A program made the translations under genes and the position numbers. Below the pieces are notes generated by a model. That model worked only from the letters and a program-made list of their open reading frames with translations. It made no database searches and had not been told where the DNA came from. From NCBI RefSeq assembly GCF_029892605.1, contig NZ_JARXWF010000016.1, forward strand, positions 1 through 64,000: DNA of 64,000 nucleotides, given 5' to 3'. Shown here in pieces: positions 1-8,547 of the stretch (its first letter is position 1; every line of letters begins with the position of its first letter). Origin of the DNA: Parabacteroides sp. PM6-13 (GTDB lineage: Bacteria > Bacteroidota > Bacteroidia > Bacteroidales > Tannerellaceae).

Positions 1-45
1 GCTTCGGGGTTGCTTGTATAGTAGGTCTTGTCTATCTGCCTACCT

Positions 46-75
46 ACCACGGGTTTGCTTCGCTACACCCGCGGT
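46..75. repeat. short GC-rich palindrome (REP-like)
   Basis: ACCACGGGT at 46-54 pairs with ACCCGCGGT at 67-75 (8 of 9 positions) around a 12-nt loop containing GCTTCGC. A second small inverted pair, GTAGGT at 21-26 and ACCTAC at 42-47, lies just left. The 1-347 gap holds no gene I can support: it contains this element, the hairpin at 153-208 and the heptamer array at 284-346. Confidence 0.5.
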
Positions 76-152
76 TACGAATAGGAAATCCCTGCAGGAT
101 TTATATGAAAACCTTCCAATTTTGTAAGATTTGGGAAGATTTCTTAGTGATA

Positions 153-208
153 AAGTAGTATCAAAATTTCTCCTCCTTTGCTAAGGAGGAGAAATTTTGT
201 CACTACTT
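153..208. terminator. long hairpin downstream of trpA
   Basis: Positions 162-178 and 183-199 are a perfect 17-bp inverted repeat around the loop TGCT, and flanking AAAGTAGT/ACTACTTT bases extend the stem with a few mismatches. It lies 3' of trpA on the minus strand and is a plausible end point of the trp transcript. There is no clear U-tract, so it may instead be a processing hairpin or a dispersed repeat. Confidence 0.45.
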
Positions 209-283
209 TTATATTCTTTATGATTGTAAAATCTTCAATTTTTCTCCGATTTGAAGAAAAAGCCCGATACCATCTGTGCCAAC

Positions 284-346
284 CTTTCCTATTTCCTTTC
301 TTCTTTCTTCTTTCTCCCTTCTCCCTTCTCCTTTTTCCTATTTCCT
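284..346. repeat. degenerate heptamer array (NTTTCCT/TTCTCCC)
   Basis: Sixty-three bases read as nine consecutive 7-bp units in one phase: CTTTCCT, ATTTCCT, TTCTTCT twice, TTCTCCC twice, TTCTCCT, TTTTCCT, ATTTCCT. The array ends one base before the trpA stop codon (348-350). The strand is pure pyrimidine except for two A residues. The unit length matches arrays at 2638, 5689, 33707 and 44215. Confidence 0.7.
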
Positions 347-347
347 C

Positions 348-1124
348 TCAATTCCGGCCTATTGCTGTCAGTAATTGTGTGACGGCTTCTTGAGGGGTGT
401 TGTTGTCTTTCAACAGGCGTACGAATTTGCTGCCAATGATTGCGCCGGACGAATGGGCTGCGGCGCTGTCGAATGTCGTCTTGTTGCTGATGCCAAAACC
501 TACTAAGCGTGGATTACGCAGTTGCATGGCGTTGATGCGGCGGAAATAGGCTTGCTTTTGTTCGTTGAAATCGGCTTGCGCTCCGGTGGTGGAGGCACTC
601 GAAACCATATAGATAAAGCCATCCGTGTTTGCATCGATTTGTCGTATTCTCTCTTCCGATGTTTCGGGAGTGATCAGCATAACTATCTTTAGGTCATACT
701 TTTCAGCGATAGGCTTGTAGTCCTTTATATAATCTTCGTAGGGCAGATCCGGGATGATCACGCCATCGACCCCCACTGCCTGGCAGTTTTGACAGAAGGC
801 GTCAAAGCCATATTGCATAATGGGATTCAGGTATCCCATAAAGAGGATCGGTATGGTGATCTCGCGGCGGACGTTGGCGAGCTGTTCGAATAATAGCTTT
901 AGCGACATACCGTTGCGAAGCGCCTGCGTGGAGGATTGTTGAATCACTTCGCCATCGGCCATCGGATCGGAAAAGGGAATGCCGATCTCAACCATATCAA
1001 TGCCTCCTGCTTGTAGGGCATGTAATACCGGGATTGTATCGTTCAGATGAGGGAAACCGGCTGTGTAATAGACCGACAGTATGTCGCGTCCTTTTGTTTG
1101 CAATAGATGTGTAATGCGATTCAT
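348..1124 (-). CDS. trpA: tryptophan synthase alpha chain
   Basis: Cleaves indole-3-glycerol phosphate to indole and glyceraldehyde 3-phosphate; the indole is channelled to TrpB in the cytoplasmic alpha2-beta2 complex. The 258-residue product is a single TIM barrel of normal family length. The active-site segment [14 protein letters not shown] is near residue 46, with the catalytic Glu of the family, and the barrel Asp motif [10 protein letters not shown] is near 125. It is the last gene of the minus-strand trp operon and starts two bases after the trpF stop, so translation is probably coupled. The ATG at 1124 is the only sensible start. Confidence 0.97.
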   Translation of the reverse strand: MNRITHLLQTKGRDILSVYYTAGFPHLNDTIPVLHALQAGGIDMVEIGIPFSDPMADGEVIQQSSTQALRNGMSLKLLFEQLANVRREITIPILFMGYLNPIMQYGFDAFCQNCQAVGVDGVIIPDLPYEDYIKDYKPIAEKYDLKIVMLITPETSEERIRQIDANTDGFIYMVSSASTTGAQADFNEQKQAYFRRINAMQLRNPRLVGFGISNKTTFDSAAAHSSGAIIGSKFVRLLKDNNTPQEAVTQLLTAIGRN

Positions 1125-1126
1125 GT

Positions 1127-1759
1127 TTACTTATTTTTATTTGTTTGAATAGATTGAATAAACTTATTGAGTTTGTGGGGCTCTTTGAGTCCCGGAGCGG
1201 TTTCGAAACCACTATTCAGATCGATACCGGCCCAAGCGGGGTGGTGGAATCGTTGTATGTGTTCCGTGTCTTCCGGCCCAATGCCCCCGCTTAACAGGAA
1301 TGGGGTAGCTCCTTTGTAATGGGCTAAGAGCGACCAGTCGAACTGTTTGCCGGAGCCTCCATAGTATTTGCTTTTGGTGTCGAAGAGAAAATAGTCCGCA
1401 TGATCTTCATAGACGGCCGTTTGTTGCAGATCGTCTGCCGTTTCGATGGAAAAGGCTTTGATGACAGCGATGCCCAGCTCTTGCAGGTGGCGGCAAAAGG
1501 CTGCCGACTCATTCCCGTGAAGCTGTACATAGTCCAGCCGAAACGCTGCGACTCTCTCCCTGATCTCTTGAAGCGAGGGATTCACAAAAACACCAACCCG
1601 TTTTGGTTCCTTACCCGCAAGGGATGTGGGGAGGACAGGCACTTCGGAGAGATACCTGGGCGATTTCTTATAAAAGATAAAACCCATCCAGTGGATGTTC
1701 AAGGCTGCCACCGCCCGGATATTTTCCGGATCCGTCATGCCACATACTTTGATAATCAT
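1127..1759 (-). CDS. trpF: phosphoribosylanthranilate isomerase
   Basis: Catalyses the Amadori rearrangement of N-(5-phosphoribosyl)anthranilate to CdRP, the third step of Trp synthesis. The 210-residue TIM barrel begins [14 protein letters not shown], where the KVCG Cys is the family's catalytic base, and the later segment FLFDTKS carries the conserved Asp (general acid). [10 protein letters not shown] and GIDLNSGFE are the phosphate-binding loops. The start overlaps the trpC stop as ATGA (1756-1759), and trpA follows after two bases. Here trpF is separate and not fused to trpC, as usual in Bacteroidetes. Confidence 0.96.
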   Translation of the reverse strand: MIIKVCGMTDPENIRAVAALNIHWMGFIFYKKSPRYLSEVPVLPTSLAGKEPKRVGVFVNPSLQEIRERVAAFRLDYVQLHGNESAAFCRHLQELGIAVIKAFSIETADDLQQTAVYEDHADYFLFDTKSKYYGGSGKQFDWSLLAHYKGATPFLLSGGIGPEDTEHIQRFHHPAWAGIDLNSGFETAPGLKEPHKLNKFIQSIQTNKNK

Positions 1760-2568
1760 GATAGTTCACTTATAAAGTTCGACAAAGCGATTCCCGGATC
1801 GGGCCTTTTCATAAAGGTCTCTCCGATTAGGAATCCTTGGAATCCCACCTTTTTCAGGGCTTTTACATCGGCGGGCGAAGAGATTCCACTCTCCGCGATC
1901 AGTAGCGGGACCTTGCCGCTATCGAAGGTGCTACCGGCCTGCTGCATCTTCTCTGCCAGACGAAACGAGTTATCGATTCGGGTGTCGAAGGTGCCCAGGT
2001 TGCGGTTGTTGACGCCGAGCATATCGACGTAGGGGTTCAGGTAGGTCAGTTCGCTTTCCCGGTGAATCTCCAGTAATACCTCCAGTTGCAAGGTGTGAGC
2101 TGTTTCCGCCAGGGTGAAACACTCCTCTGTGGTGAGGCATGAGGCGATCAGCAACACGGCGTCCGCTCCCATGATACGGGCCTGAAAAAGCTGGTAGGGA
2201 TCGACGATGAAGTCTTTCCGCAATAGGGGCAGTTTTACCTGCTTGCGCGCCTTTTGCAGATCGCCTAAGGAGCCTCCGAAAAACTTTCCGTCGGTAAGCA
2301 CGGAGCAGGCAGAGGCGCCTTGTTGTTCATAGAGAGGGACGACATGGTTCACCTCCGCGCCAGGATGTATCCAGCCTTTGGAGGGGCTTTTGCGTTTGAA
2401 CTCGGCAATGATCCCAAAGGGGGAGGCAGCTAACGACTGCCGCATCGATCGGGTAGGGCGGTCGAGGCGATCGCTACCCATAATAAGCAATGCATTTAAG
2501 GGGATGGCCTCTTTCTGTCGTGCCACCTCGATGCGCTTATTGGCTATGATTTGGTCTAAAATGTCCAC
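1756..2568 (-). CDS. trpC: indole-3-glycerol phosphate synthase
   Basis: Converts CdRP to indole-3-glycerol phosphate with loss of CO2 and water. The TIM barrel shows EFKRKSPSKG (substrate-binding Lys), LLRKDFIVDPYQ, LLEIH and NNRNLGTF motifs, and ends with the phosphate loop SGISSPADVK. I start it at the GTG at 2566-2568 (VDILDQIIANKR), giving 270 residues. The frame is open about 75 bases further upstream, but that stretch encodes a low-complexity tail from the repeat-rich trpD-trpC spacer and matches no family extension. The stop overlaps the trpF start. Confidence 0.95.
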   Translation of the reverse strand: MDILDQIIANKRIEVARQKEAIPLNALLIMGSDRLDRPTRSMRQSLAASPFGIIAEFKRKSPSKGWIHPGAEVNHVVPLYEQQGASACSVLTDGKFFGGSLGDLQKARKQVKLPLLRKDFIVDPYQLFQARIMGADAVLLIASCLTTEECFTLAETAHTLQLEVLLEIHRESELTYLNPYVDMLGVNNRNLGTFDTRIDNSFRLAEKMQQAGSTFDSGKVPLLIAESGISSPADVKALKKVGFQGFLIGETFMKRPDPGIALSNFISELS

Positions 2569-2573
2569 GTTTT

Positions 2574-2665
2574 GAATGATGAATGATGAATTGGAGCGAA
2601 GCGGAAATCGCTTAGCGAAGCGTAAAGCAATGAAGAATATCAATTATCAACTATCAATTATTAAT
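2574..2665. repeat. repeat-filled trpD-trpC junction
   Basis: Two tandem GAATGAT units (2574-2587) are followed by a GCGAAGCG/CGCTTAGCG imperfect palindrome (about 2597-2622). Then come four heptamers TATCAAT, TATCAAC, TATCAAT and TATTAAT at 2638-2665. The heptamers overlap the trpD 3' end, and the trpD TGA (2654-2656) lies inside one. The same heptamer forms the array at the trpB 3' end. Confidence 0.75.
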
Positions 2666-3645
2666 TAATAAGAATCTATAAAATGTCTCTTGTGCTTTTC
2701 CGCTTTCCAGGGATTCCCGGGCTTCGGCGAGGCAGTCTTCGAGGCTCTTTTCAGGGCAGATCACCCGGATGGCAAAAGCTGAGTTGGCTATGACGCAGTT
2801 CTTTTGCGCTTCGGTTGCCTGGTTGTGGAGCACCTGATGGAATATTTTCGCAGCCGCTTCCGGCGTATCGCCTCCTTCCAGATCCTTTTCCGTGCAACGC
2901 TTGAATCCCAGCTCTTCGGGTGTGTAGATCTTTTCTTTTTCCGGTGTGGCAATCTTAAACGGAGCAGTGAGCGATATCTCGTCGTACCCATCCAGGCTAT
3001 GCACGACCGTGAAGCGGGTGCCGCTCTCCTGGTAGGTGTAGTTGTAAAGCCGGAGAAGTGATAGGTTGTAGACGCCTAATAACTGATAGGTGGGGATGAC
3101 CGGATTGACCAATGGCCCCAGCATATTGAAGAAGCTGCGCACGCCGAGATTCTTTCGCACACCCGCGACAGCCTTCAGGGCCGGGTTGAAGAGGGGGGCG
3201 TGCAGGTAGGCTATGTTGCAGGCCTCCATGGAACGATGTAGTTGGCCGATGTCGGTGGTGAATCTGACGCCGTGCTGCTCCATCACGTTGCTGGCACCGC
3301 TCACGGAGGTAGCACCGTAGCTGCCATGTTTTACTACCTGATAGCCTGCTCCGGCAACCGTGAAACAGGATGCGGTGCTGATGTTGAAGGTGTTTTTGCC
3401 ATCACCTCCCGTACCGACGATATCGATGGGCCGATAGGCAGAGAAATCGACCGGAACGCGCATCTCCAATAAGGCTTCCCGGAATCCGGTTAACTCCTCG
3501 ACGGATATGTTACGCATCAGAAAGACGGTGATCAGACTGGCGATCTGTGTGTCGTTGTATTTGCCGGAGGCGATGTTTTCGAGGATATCGCGTGCCTCTT
3601 CGCGGCCTAAGTACTGGTGTTCAAATAACCGATATAATAACTGTT

Positions 3646-3649
<4 letters not shown>
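2654..3649 (-). CDS. trpD: anthranilate phosphoribosyltransferase
   Basis: Transfers the phosphoribosyl group of PRPP to anthranilate. The 331-residue product starts MKQLLYRLFEHQYL at the ATG 3647-3649, which overlaps the trpG stop as ATGA. An upstream in-frame start would add only seven residues inside trpG. Motifs: DIVGTGGDGKNTFNIST (PRPP pyrophosphate loop), KHGSYGATSVSGASNVME, and GVRKNLGVRSFFNMLGPLVNP. It is not fused to trpG. The last codons, coding LINN and stop, lie in a TATCAAT heptamer array, so the extreme C-terminus appears to be written by repeat DNA. Confidence 0.96.
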
Positions 3650-4221
<572 letters not shown>

Positions 4222-4260
4222 CTCTTTTCTGTATGTATTTTATAAATATCAAAACCGCTA

Positions 4261-5682
4261 TTAATTCTGAAGCTCTTCTGCCAGGCTGATGGCTCTTTTC
4301 AGGGCACCCAATTTGCTGTTCACCTCTTCGAGCTCGCGCTCTTCCCGACTCTGGGCCACGATGCCTGCTCCTGCCTGGTAATAGAGCACATTGCCCCGGC
4401 TCACAAAGGAGCGGATGGTGATGGCTTGATTGAGGTTGCCATCGAGACCGATCACACCGATGCAGCCGCCATAGGCACCGCGGTTGTGGCGCTCGATTTC
4501 ACTAATCAGCTGCATGGCACGCACCTTGGGGGCGCCACTTAGGGTACCGGCCGGGAAGGTGTCGATATAGCTTTTGATGGGGTTGCTGCCGGGATTGATC
4601 TCGCCGCTGACGCGCGACACCAGATGGATCACATGGCTGTAGTATTGCACCTCTTTGTAGAAATCGACCTGTACGTGGTGTGCGTTGCGGCTTAGGTCAT
4701 TGCGGGCGAGGTCTACCAGCATCACATGCTCCGCATTCTCTTTCGGATCGGCCAGCAGCTGCTCCGTGCGTTGCTTGTCGATAAGCGTATTACCCGTGCG
4801 AAAGGCCGTTCCGGCAATGGGATCGATGGATACTTTGCCCTCTTTCACCTTACAATGTGTTTCGGGCGATGAACCGAATATACGAAATCCGCCGAAGTCG
4901 AAATAGAAGAGGTAAGGCGAGGGGTTGATACGCCGTAAGGCGCGGTATACCTTAAAGTCATCCCCTCGGAAGGGCTGCTCAAAGCGGCGGCTTAATACGA
5001 TCTGGAACACGTCGCCCCGCAGGCAATGTTTGATACCCTGGCGTACCATCTCTTTATACTCCTCATCGGTGATGGGCGATGTCTCCTTGCCTTCGGTCTG
5101 AAAATTATAGGAAGAGAAATTCCGGTTTTCTATCAGTGTCTCTATCTCTTTCAGGTTGCTTTTCTCATCGGCGGATAGTAGTTCGACGATGGTGAGTTCG
5201 TTTTTGAAGTGATTGAATACCAAGACGTATTTGTAAAGGATGTAGAGCATATCGGGCGCGTCGTTCTCCTCCTGATGCGTCTCTTTTACGGGGATAGGCT
5301 CGAAATAGCGTACGGAGTCGAATGCTGTGTACCCAAAGAGGGAACAAACCTCTTTGCCTTTGCCCTCTATCCGGATGCTGGCGATAAAATCGTTGATGGC
5401 ATCGATGGTGGAGTGTTGTTCGTTTAACTCTCTGACCACCTGCTTTCCGTCGGGAAAGGTCAGGGTGCTTTCGCCGTTGTTTACACTGACGCTGCCTATC
5501 GGACAAAGGGCTATATAGGAATGGCTATTCTCATTGCCATGAAAATCGGAACTCTCCAATAGGGCCGACTCCGGATAGATATCTCTAACCTTCAGGTAGA
5601 GACTGACCGGGGTATGCATGTCGGACATAACGCATTTGCAACGCGTCGTGTAGGAAAATGGACTATCTATTACTTTCTTCAT
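4261..5682 (-). CDS. trpE: anthranilate synthase component I
   Basis: Makes anthranilate from chorismate using ammonia from TrpG: first committed step of the pathway. The 473-residue product carries the N-terminal LLESS-type segment (SALLESSDFHGNENSHS), the tryptophan-binding motif associated with feedback inhibition. The C-terminal chorismate-binding domain shows QIVLSRRFEQPF, GSSPETH, DPIAGTAFR, NEHVMLVDLARND and FPAGTLSGAPKVRAM. I start at the ATG 5680-5682 (MKKVIDSPF); a TTG four codons upstream lies in the heptamer array. It is 39 nt upstream of trpG and follows trpB directly. Confidence 0.96.
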   Translation of the reverse strand: MKKVIDSPFSYTTRCKCVMSDMHTPVSLYLKVRDIYPESALLESSDFHGNENSHSYIALCPIGSVSVNNGESTLTFPDGKQVVRELNEQHSTIDAINDFIASIRIEGKGKEVCSLFGYTAFDSVRYFEPIPVKETHQEENDAPDMLYILYKYVLVFNHFKNELTIVELLSADEKSNLKEIETLIENRNFSSYNFQTEGKETSPITDEEYKEMVRQGIKHCLRGDVFQIVLSRRFEQPFRGDDFKVYRALRRINPSPYLFYFDFGGFRIFGSSPETHCKVKEGKVSIDPIAGTAFRTGNTLIDKQRTEQLLADPKENAEHVMLVDLARNDLSRNAHHVQVDFYKEVQYYSHVIHLVSRVSGEINPGSNPIKSYIDTFPAGTLSGAPKVRAMQLISEIERHNRGAYGGCIGVIGLDGNLNQAITIRSFVSRGNVLYYQAGAGIVAQSREERELEEVNSKLGALKRAISLAEELQN

Positions 5683-5688
5683 CTTAAG

Positions 5689-5730
5689 TATCAATTATCA
5701 ATTATCAATTATCAATTATCAATTATCAAT
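5689..5730. repeat. six perfect TATCAAT heptamers at the trpB-trpE junction
   Basis: Six identical 7-bp units run without interruption from 5689 to 5730. On the coding strand the unit reads ATTGATA. The trpB stop (TGA, 5719-5721) and its last codons are inside the array, and trpE begins seven bases beyond it. The same unit, less perfectly repeated, supplies the trpD stop at 2654. Confidence 0.9.
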
Positions 5731-6906
5731 TGCCGAATCCATATAGGTCTGTATATCCTTATCGCCTCTTCCAGATAGCGTAAGCACGATGATCTCGTCG
5801 GGATTAAACCGCAGTTTGGGTAATGCACCCAAGGCATGCGCGCTTTCCAAAGCAGGGATAATACCTTCCAATCGGGTGAGCTCGTAGGCCGCCTGAAGTG
5901 CTTCGTCATCGTCAACGGCCAATACCTGGGTGCGTTTGGATGTGTACAGATGCGCGTGGATGGGACCAATACCTGGATAGTCCAGACCGGCTGAAACGGA
6001 ATAGGGCTCTTCGATCTGTCCGTCTTCGGTTTGCATAATCAACGTACGGGCGCCGTGCAGGATGCCCTCTTTTCCCAAATGGATCGTGGCTGCGCTCATG
6101 CCCGAATGGATGCCTTTGCCTGCGGCTTCCGCCAGGATGATCTTTACCCGTTCGTCGTCCACATAGTGATAGATCGTGCCGGCGGCGTTGCTGCCACCGC
6201 CTACGCAGGCCAGCAGATAGTCGGGGTAGTCGCGTCCCTCTTTTTCCATCAGTTGCTTTTTGATCTCTTGGCTAATGACCGATTGCAGGCGAGCCACCAT
6301 GTCCGGATAGGGATGGGGACCGACGGTAGAGCCTATGATGTAGTAAGTGTCTGAGGGGTTACAGCACCAGTCGCGGATGGCTTCGTTCGTGGCATCTTTC
6401 AGTGTCATATTACCGGAGGTGACCGGGCGTACCTCCGCTCCCAGCATCTGCATACGCTCCACGTTGATATGCTGGCGTTCTACATCGGTTTTTCCCATAT
6501 ACACCACACAGGGCATATTCATCAGGGCACAGACCGTCGCGGTGGCTACGCCGTGTTGCCCGGCACCGGTTTCGGCGATGATACGGGTTTTCCCCATACG
6601 ACGAGCCAGCAGGATTTGTCCGATCGTATTGTTGATCTTGTGTGCTCCCGTATGATTCAGGTCCTCCCGTTTCAGGTAGATGCGTCCGCCATAGCGTTCG
6701 CTCAGCCGTTTGGCCAGGTAGAGTGGGGAAGGGCGCCCTACATAATCGCGAAGCAATTGGTCGAATTCCTCCCGAAAGCTCTTGCTTTCTAATACTTCCA
6801 GGTAGGTGTTTTGCAACTCTTCAACACATCGGTGTAGTATTTCCGGGATGTAAGCTCCACCGAATTGTCCATAAAATCCATTTTTGTCTACTTGATACGT
6901 TTTCAT
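5719..6906 (-). CDS. trpB: tryptophan synthase beta chain
   Basis: PLP enzyme that condenses indole with serine to tryptophan. The 395-residue product has the normal length and the TrpB1 signatures: NKNGFYGQFGGAYIPE at the N-terminus, the PLP lysine in HTGAHKINNTIGQ, ETGAGQHGVATA and the phosphate cup CVGGGSNAAG. It is the first gene of the operon here, as in other Bacteroidales, and lies directly downstream of the leader attenuator. Its stop codon and last residues (IDN) are written by the TATCAAT array, so the C-terminus differs from typical TrpB only in a short tail. Confidence 0.97.
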   Translation of the reverse strand: MKTYQVDKNGFYGQFGGAYIPEILHRCVEELQNTYLEVLESKSFREEFDQLLRDYVGRPSPLYLAKRLSERYGGRIYLKREDLNHTGAHKINNTIGQILLARRMGKTRIIAETGAGQHGVATATVCALMNMPCVVYMGKTDVERQHINVERMQMLGAEVRPVTSGNMTLKDATNEAIRDWCCNPSDTYYIIGSTVGPHPYPDMVARLQSVISQEIKKQLMEKEGRDYPDYLLACVGGGSNAAGTIYHYVDDERVKIILAEAAGKGIHSGMSAATIHLGKEGILHGARTLIMQTEDGQIEEPYSVSAGLDYPGIGPIHAHLYTSKRTQVLAVDDDEALQAAYELTRLEGIIPALESAHALGALPKLRFNPDEIIVLTLSGRGDKDIQTYMDSAIDN

Positions 6907-6943
6907 TTTCTTATCATTTGATTGAATTGTTTTGATATGCGCA

Positions 6944-6981
6944 CAAAAAAAGAGGTCTGCCGCAGTTGCGACAGACCTCTT
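6944..6981 (-). terminator. trp operon attenuator (intrinsic terminator)
   Basis: On the minus strand a 10-bp stem AAGAGGTCTG/CAGACCTCTT (6972-6981 with 6950-6959), capped by a CGCA/TGCG inner pairing, is followed at once by seven T residues. It lies 49 nt after the stop of a leader peptide rich in Trp codons and 37 nt before trpB. Position and form fit a transcription attenuator. I could not derive the competing antiterminator by eye. Confidence 0.9.
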
Positions 6982-7030
6982 CGAATCCTATATTCCTATT
7001 TTTAGTATATATACATACGGCCCTCGTTCC

Positions 7031-7093
7031 CTACGACTCTTTGAGTAGTTTGAAACGCCACCACCAACATGTATTTACTAAATTTGTTCTCAT
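7031..7093 (-). CDS. trpL: trp leader peptide with three consecutive Trp codons
   Basis: A 20-codon open reading frame starts ATG at 7091-7093 and stops TAG at 7031-7033. It begins MRTNLVNTC and continues WWW (codons 10-12, TGG at 7058-7066) and RFKLLKES. It lies between a consensus promoter and the intrinsic terminator in front of trpB. Ribosome stalling at the three TGG codons when charged tRNA-Trp is scarce would be the tryptophan sensor, as in classic leader-peptide attenuation. The arrangement agrees with the published Bacteroid-trp RNA motif, which I name from memory. An overlapping frame (MLVVAFQTT...) has no Trp codon. Confidence 0.88.
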   Translation of the reverse strand: MRTNLVNTCWWWRFKLLKES

Positions 7094-7115
7094 CTGTTTT
7101 TTGATATTCTGGCGA

Positions 7116-7146
7116 CAAATATACGGCGTCTTTGATAAAATGCAAA
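7116..7146 (-). promoter_or_regulatory. consensus Bacteroidetes promoter of the trp operon
   Basis: Minus strand reads TTTG (7143-7146), exactly 19 nt, then TATATTTG (7116-7123). This matches the -33 TTTG and -7 TAnnTTTG consensus of the Bacteroidetes primary sigma factor. The predicted start near 7108-7110 leaves a leader RNA of about 200 nt carrying trpL and the attenuator. Confidence 0.85.
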
Positions 7147-7261
7147 CAAATGAGCGATATTTTTTACTTTTTTTCTAAAAGTGACTGTTTCTGAAATCAA
7201 ATTTACAGTTCGTTTGTTATTAATGTGTATGTTTGTTAGAAACTTTATATTATTCACTTAA

Positions 7262-8530
7262 ATGGAAATTGTCATAATTCTTGGCCTTATCTTATTAAAC
7301 GGAGTCCTTTCCATGTCAGAAATCGCTTTAGTGTCCGCCCGCAAGGCCCGGTTGGAAATCGATGCAAAAAAAGGAAACAAATCAGCCAAAACAGCCCTGG
7401 ATCTGGCCAACGAACCGGATCGTTTTCTGTCCACCGTACAGATTGGTATTACCCTGGTTGGCATCTTGACCGGTCTCTATTCGGGTGAGGCGTTTGCTGC
7501 CGACTTTGCGGAGGTGATTGCCGGTGTGCCCGCGTTGCAACCCTATGCGCTGGGCATTGCGAAGACAACCATTGTGGTGGTGGTTACCTATCTTACGTTG
7601 ATTCTCGGCGAGCTGGTGCCGAAGCGTATTGGCCTGCGTTTCGCGGAAGCGGTTTCGAAGCTGATTGCCAAACCGATGAATATACTCTCGAAGATCTCGG
7701 CTCCTTTGGTGTGGTTGCTTTCTGTGAGCACTAACTTTGTTGTGCGTCTGTTTGGTCTGAAGCATGTGGAAGAAAATAAAGTGACCGAAGAGGAGATCAA
7801 AGCGATCGTGCAGGAAGGCTTGGATGACGGTGAGATTCAAGAGGTGGAGCAGGATATTGTTGAACGTGTCTTCAACCTGGGCGACCGCAATGTCGGTTCG
7901 ATTATGACGCATCGGAGCGAACTGGTTTGGCTGGATACGGACGATAGCGTGGCGGAGATACGTGAAAAGGTGCAGGAAAACTTATATAATATTTACCCGG
8001 TCGCCTCCGGAAAGTTAGACGATCTGCAAGGAGTTGTCTTCCTGAAGGATCTGTTTTTATACCTGGAGAAGCCTGGCTTTGCGTTGAAAGAGATTATTCG
8101 GCCGGCCACTTATCTGCCGGAGAATCAAAGCGTGTATAATGCTTTGGCGCAATTCAAGCAGGCATGTGTCAAATACGGTATTGTGACCGATGAGTTTGGC
8201 GGAATACAAGGGATCGTGACCATGAAGGATATCCTGGAAGGGCTGATCGGGCAGATGCCCGAAGCCGGTGAGGAGATGGAGATTGTGGAACGTGAAGATG
8301 GCTCCTGGCTGGTCGACGGACAGCTTTCTTTCTATGACTTCCTGGCCTATTTCGATTTGGAAGATCTTTATGCCGACCATGATTATAATACCCTAAGTGG
8401 TTTGATTCTGGAAATATTGGAGCATGTGCCTCATACCGGTGAGCGACTCGAATGGCTTACCTTCCGCCTGGAAATTGTCGATATGGATGGTGCGCGCATC
8501 GACAAGGTATTGGTTTCGAAGAAAGAATAG
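7262..8530 (+). CDS. CNNM/CorC-HlyC family membrane protein with CBS pair
   Basis: The 422-residue product has an N-terminal transmembrane DUF21/CNNM domain (about residues 1-190; first helix IVIILGLILLNGVLSM; later VVVVTYLTLILGELVPKRI). A linker EEEIKAIVQEGLDDGEI leads to two CBS domains (about 205-325; SIMTHR, FLKDLF, GIVTMKDIL) and a C-terminal CorC/HlyC domain (about 340-420). The family is linked to magnesium or cobalt efflux and adenine-nucleotide sensing; the old hemolysin name is misleading. It is divergent from the trp operon. A TATGTTTG -7-like box is at 7228-7235, with no good -33. Confidence 0.9.
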   Translation: MEIVIILGLILLNGVLSMSEIALVSARKARLEIDAKKGNKSAKTALDLANEPDRFLSTVQIGITLVGILTGLYSGEAFAADFAEVIAGVPALQPYALGIAKTTIVVVVTYLTLILGELVPKRIGLRFAEAVSKLIAKPMNILSKISAPLVWLLSVSTNFVVRLFGLKHVEENKVTEEEIKAIVQEGLDDGEIQEVEQDIVERVFNLGDRNVGSIMTHRSELVWLDTDDSVAEIREKVQENLYNIYPVASGKLDDLQGVVFLKDLFLYLEKPGFALKEIIRPATYLPENQSVYNALAQFKQACVKYGIVTDEFGGIQGIVTMKDILEGLIGQMPEAGEEMEIVEREDGSWLVDGQLSFYDFLAYFDLEDLYADHDYNTLSGLILEILEHVPHTGERLEWLTFRLEIVDMDGARIDKVLVSKKE

Positions 8531-8547
8531 GTCGCTGCCGGGACGTA

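Noticed and set aside
2569-2643. Upstream extension of trpC
   Set aside because: It translates repeat DNA of the trpD-trpC spacer; the family N-terminus fits the GTG at 2568.
6944-7110. T-box or trp-binding riboswitch before trpB
   Set aside because: The leader peptide with three Trp codons and the terminator explain the region; no T-box consensus (AGGGUGGNACCGCG) is present.
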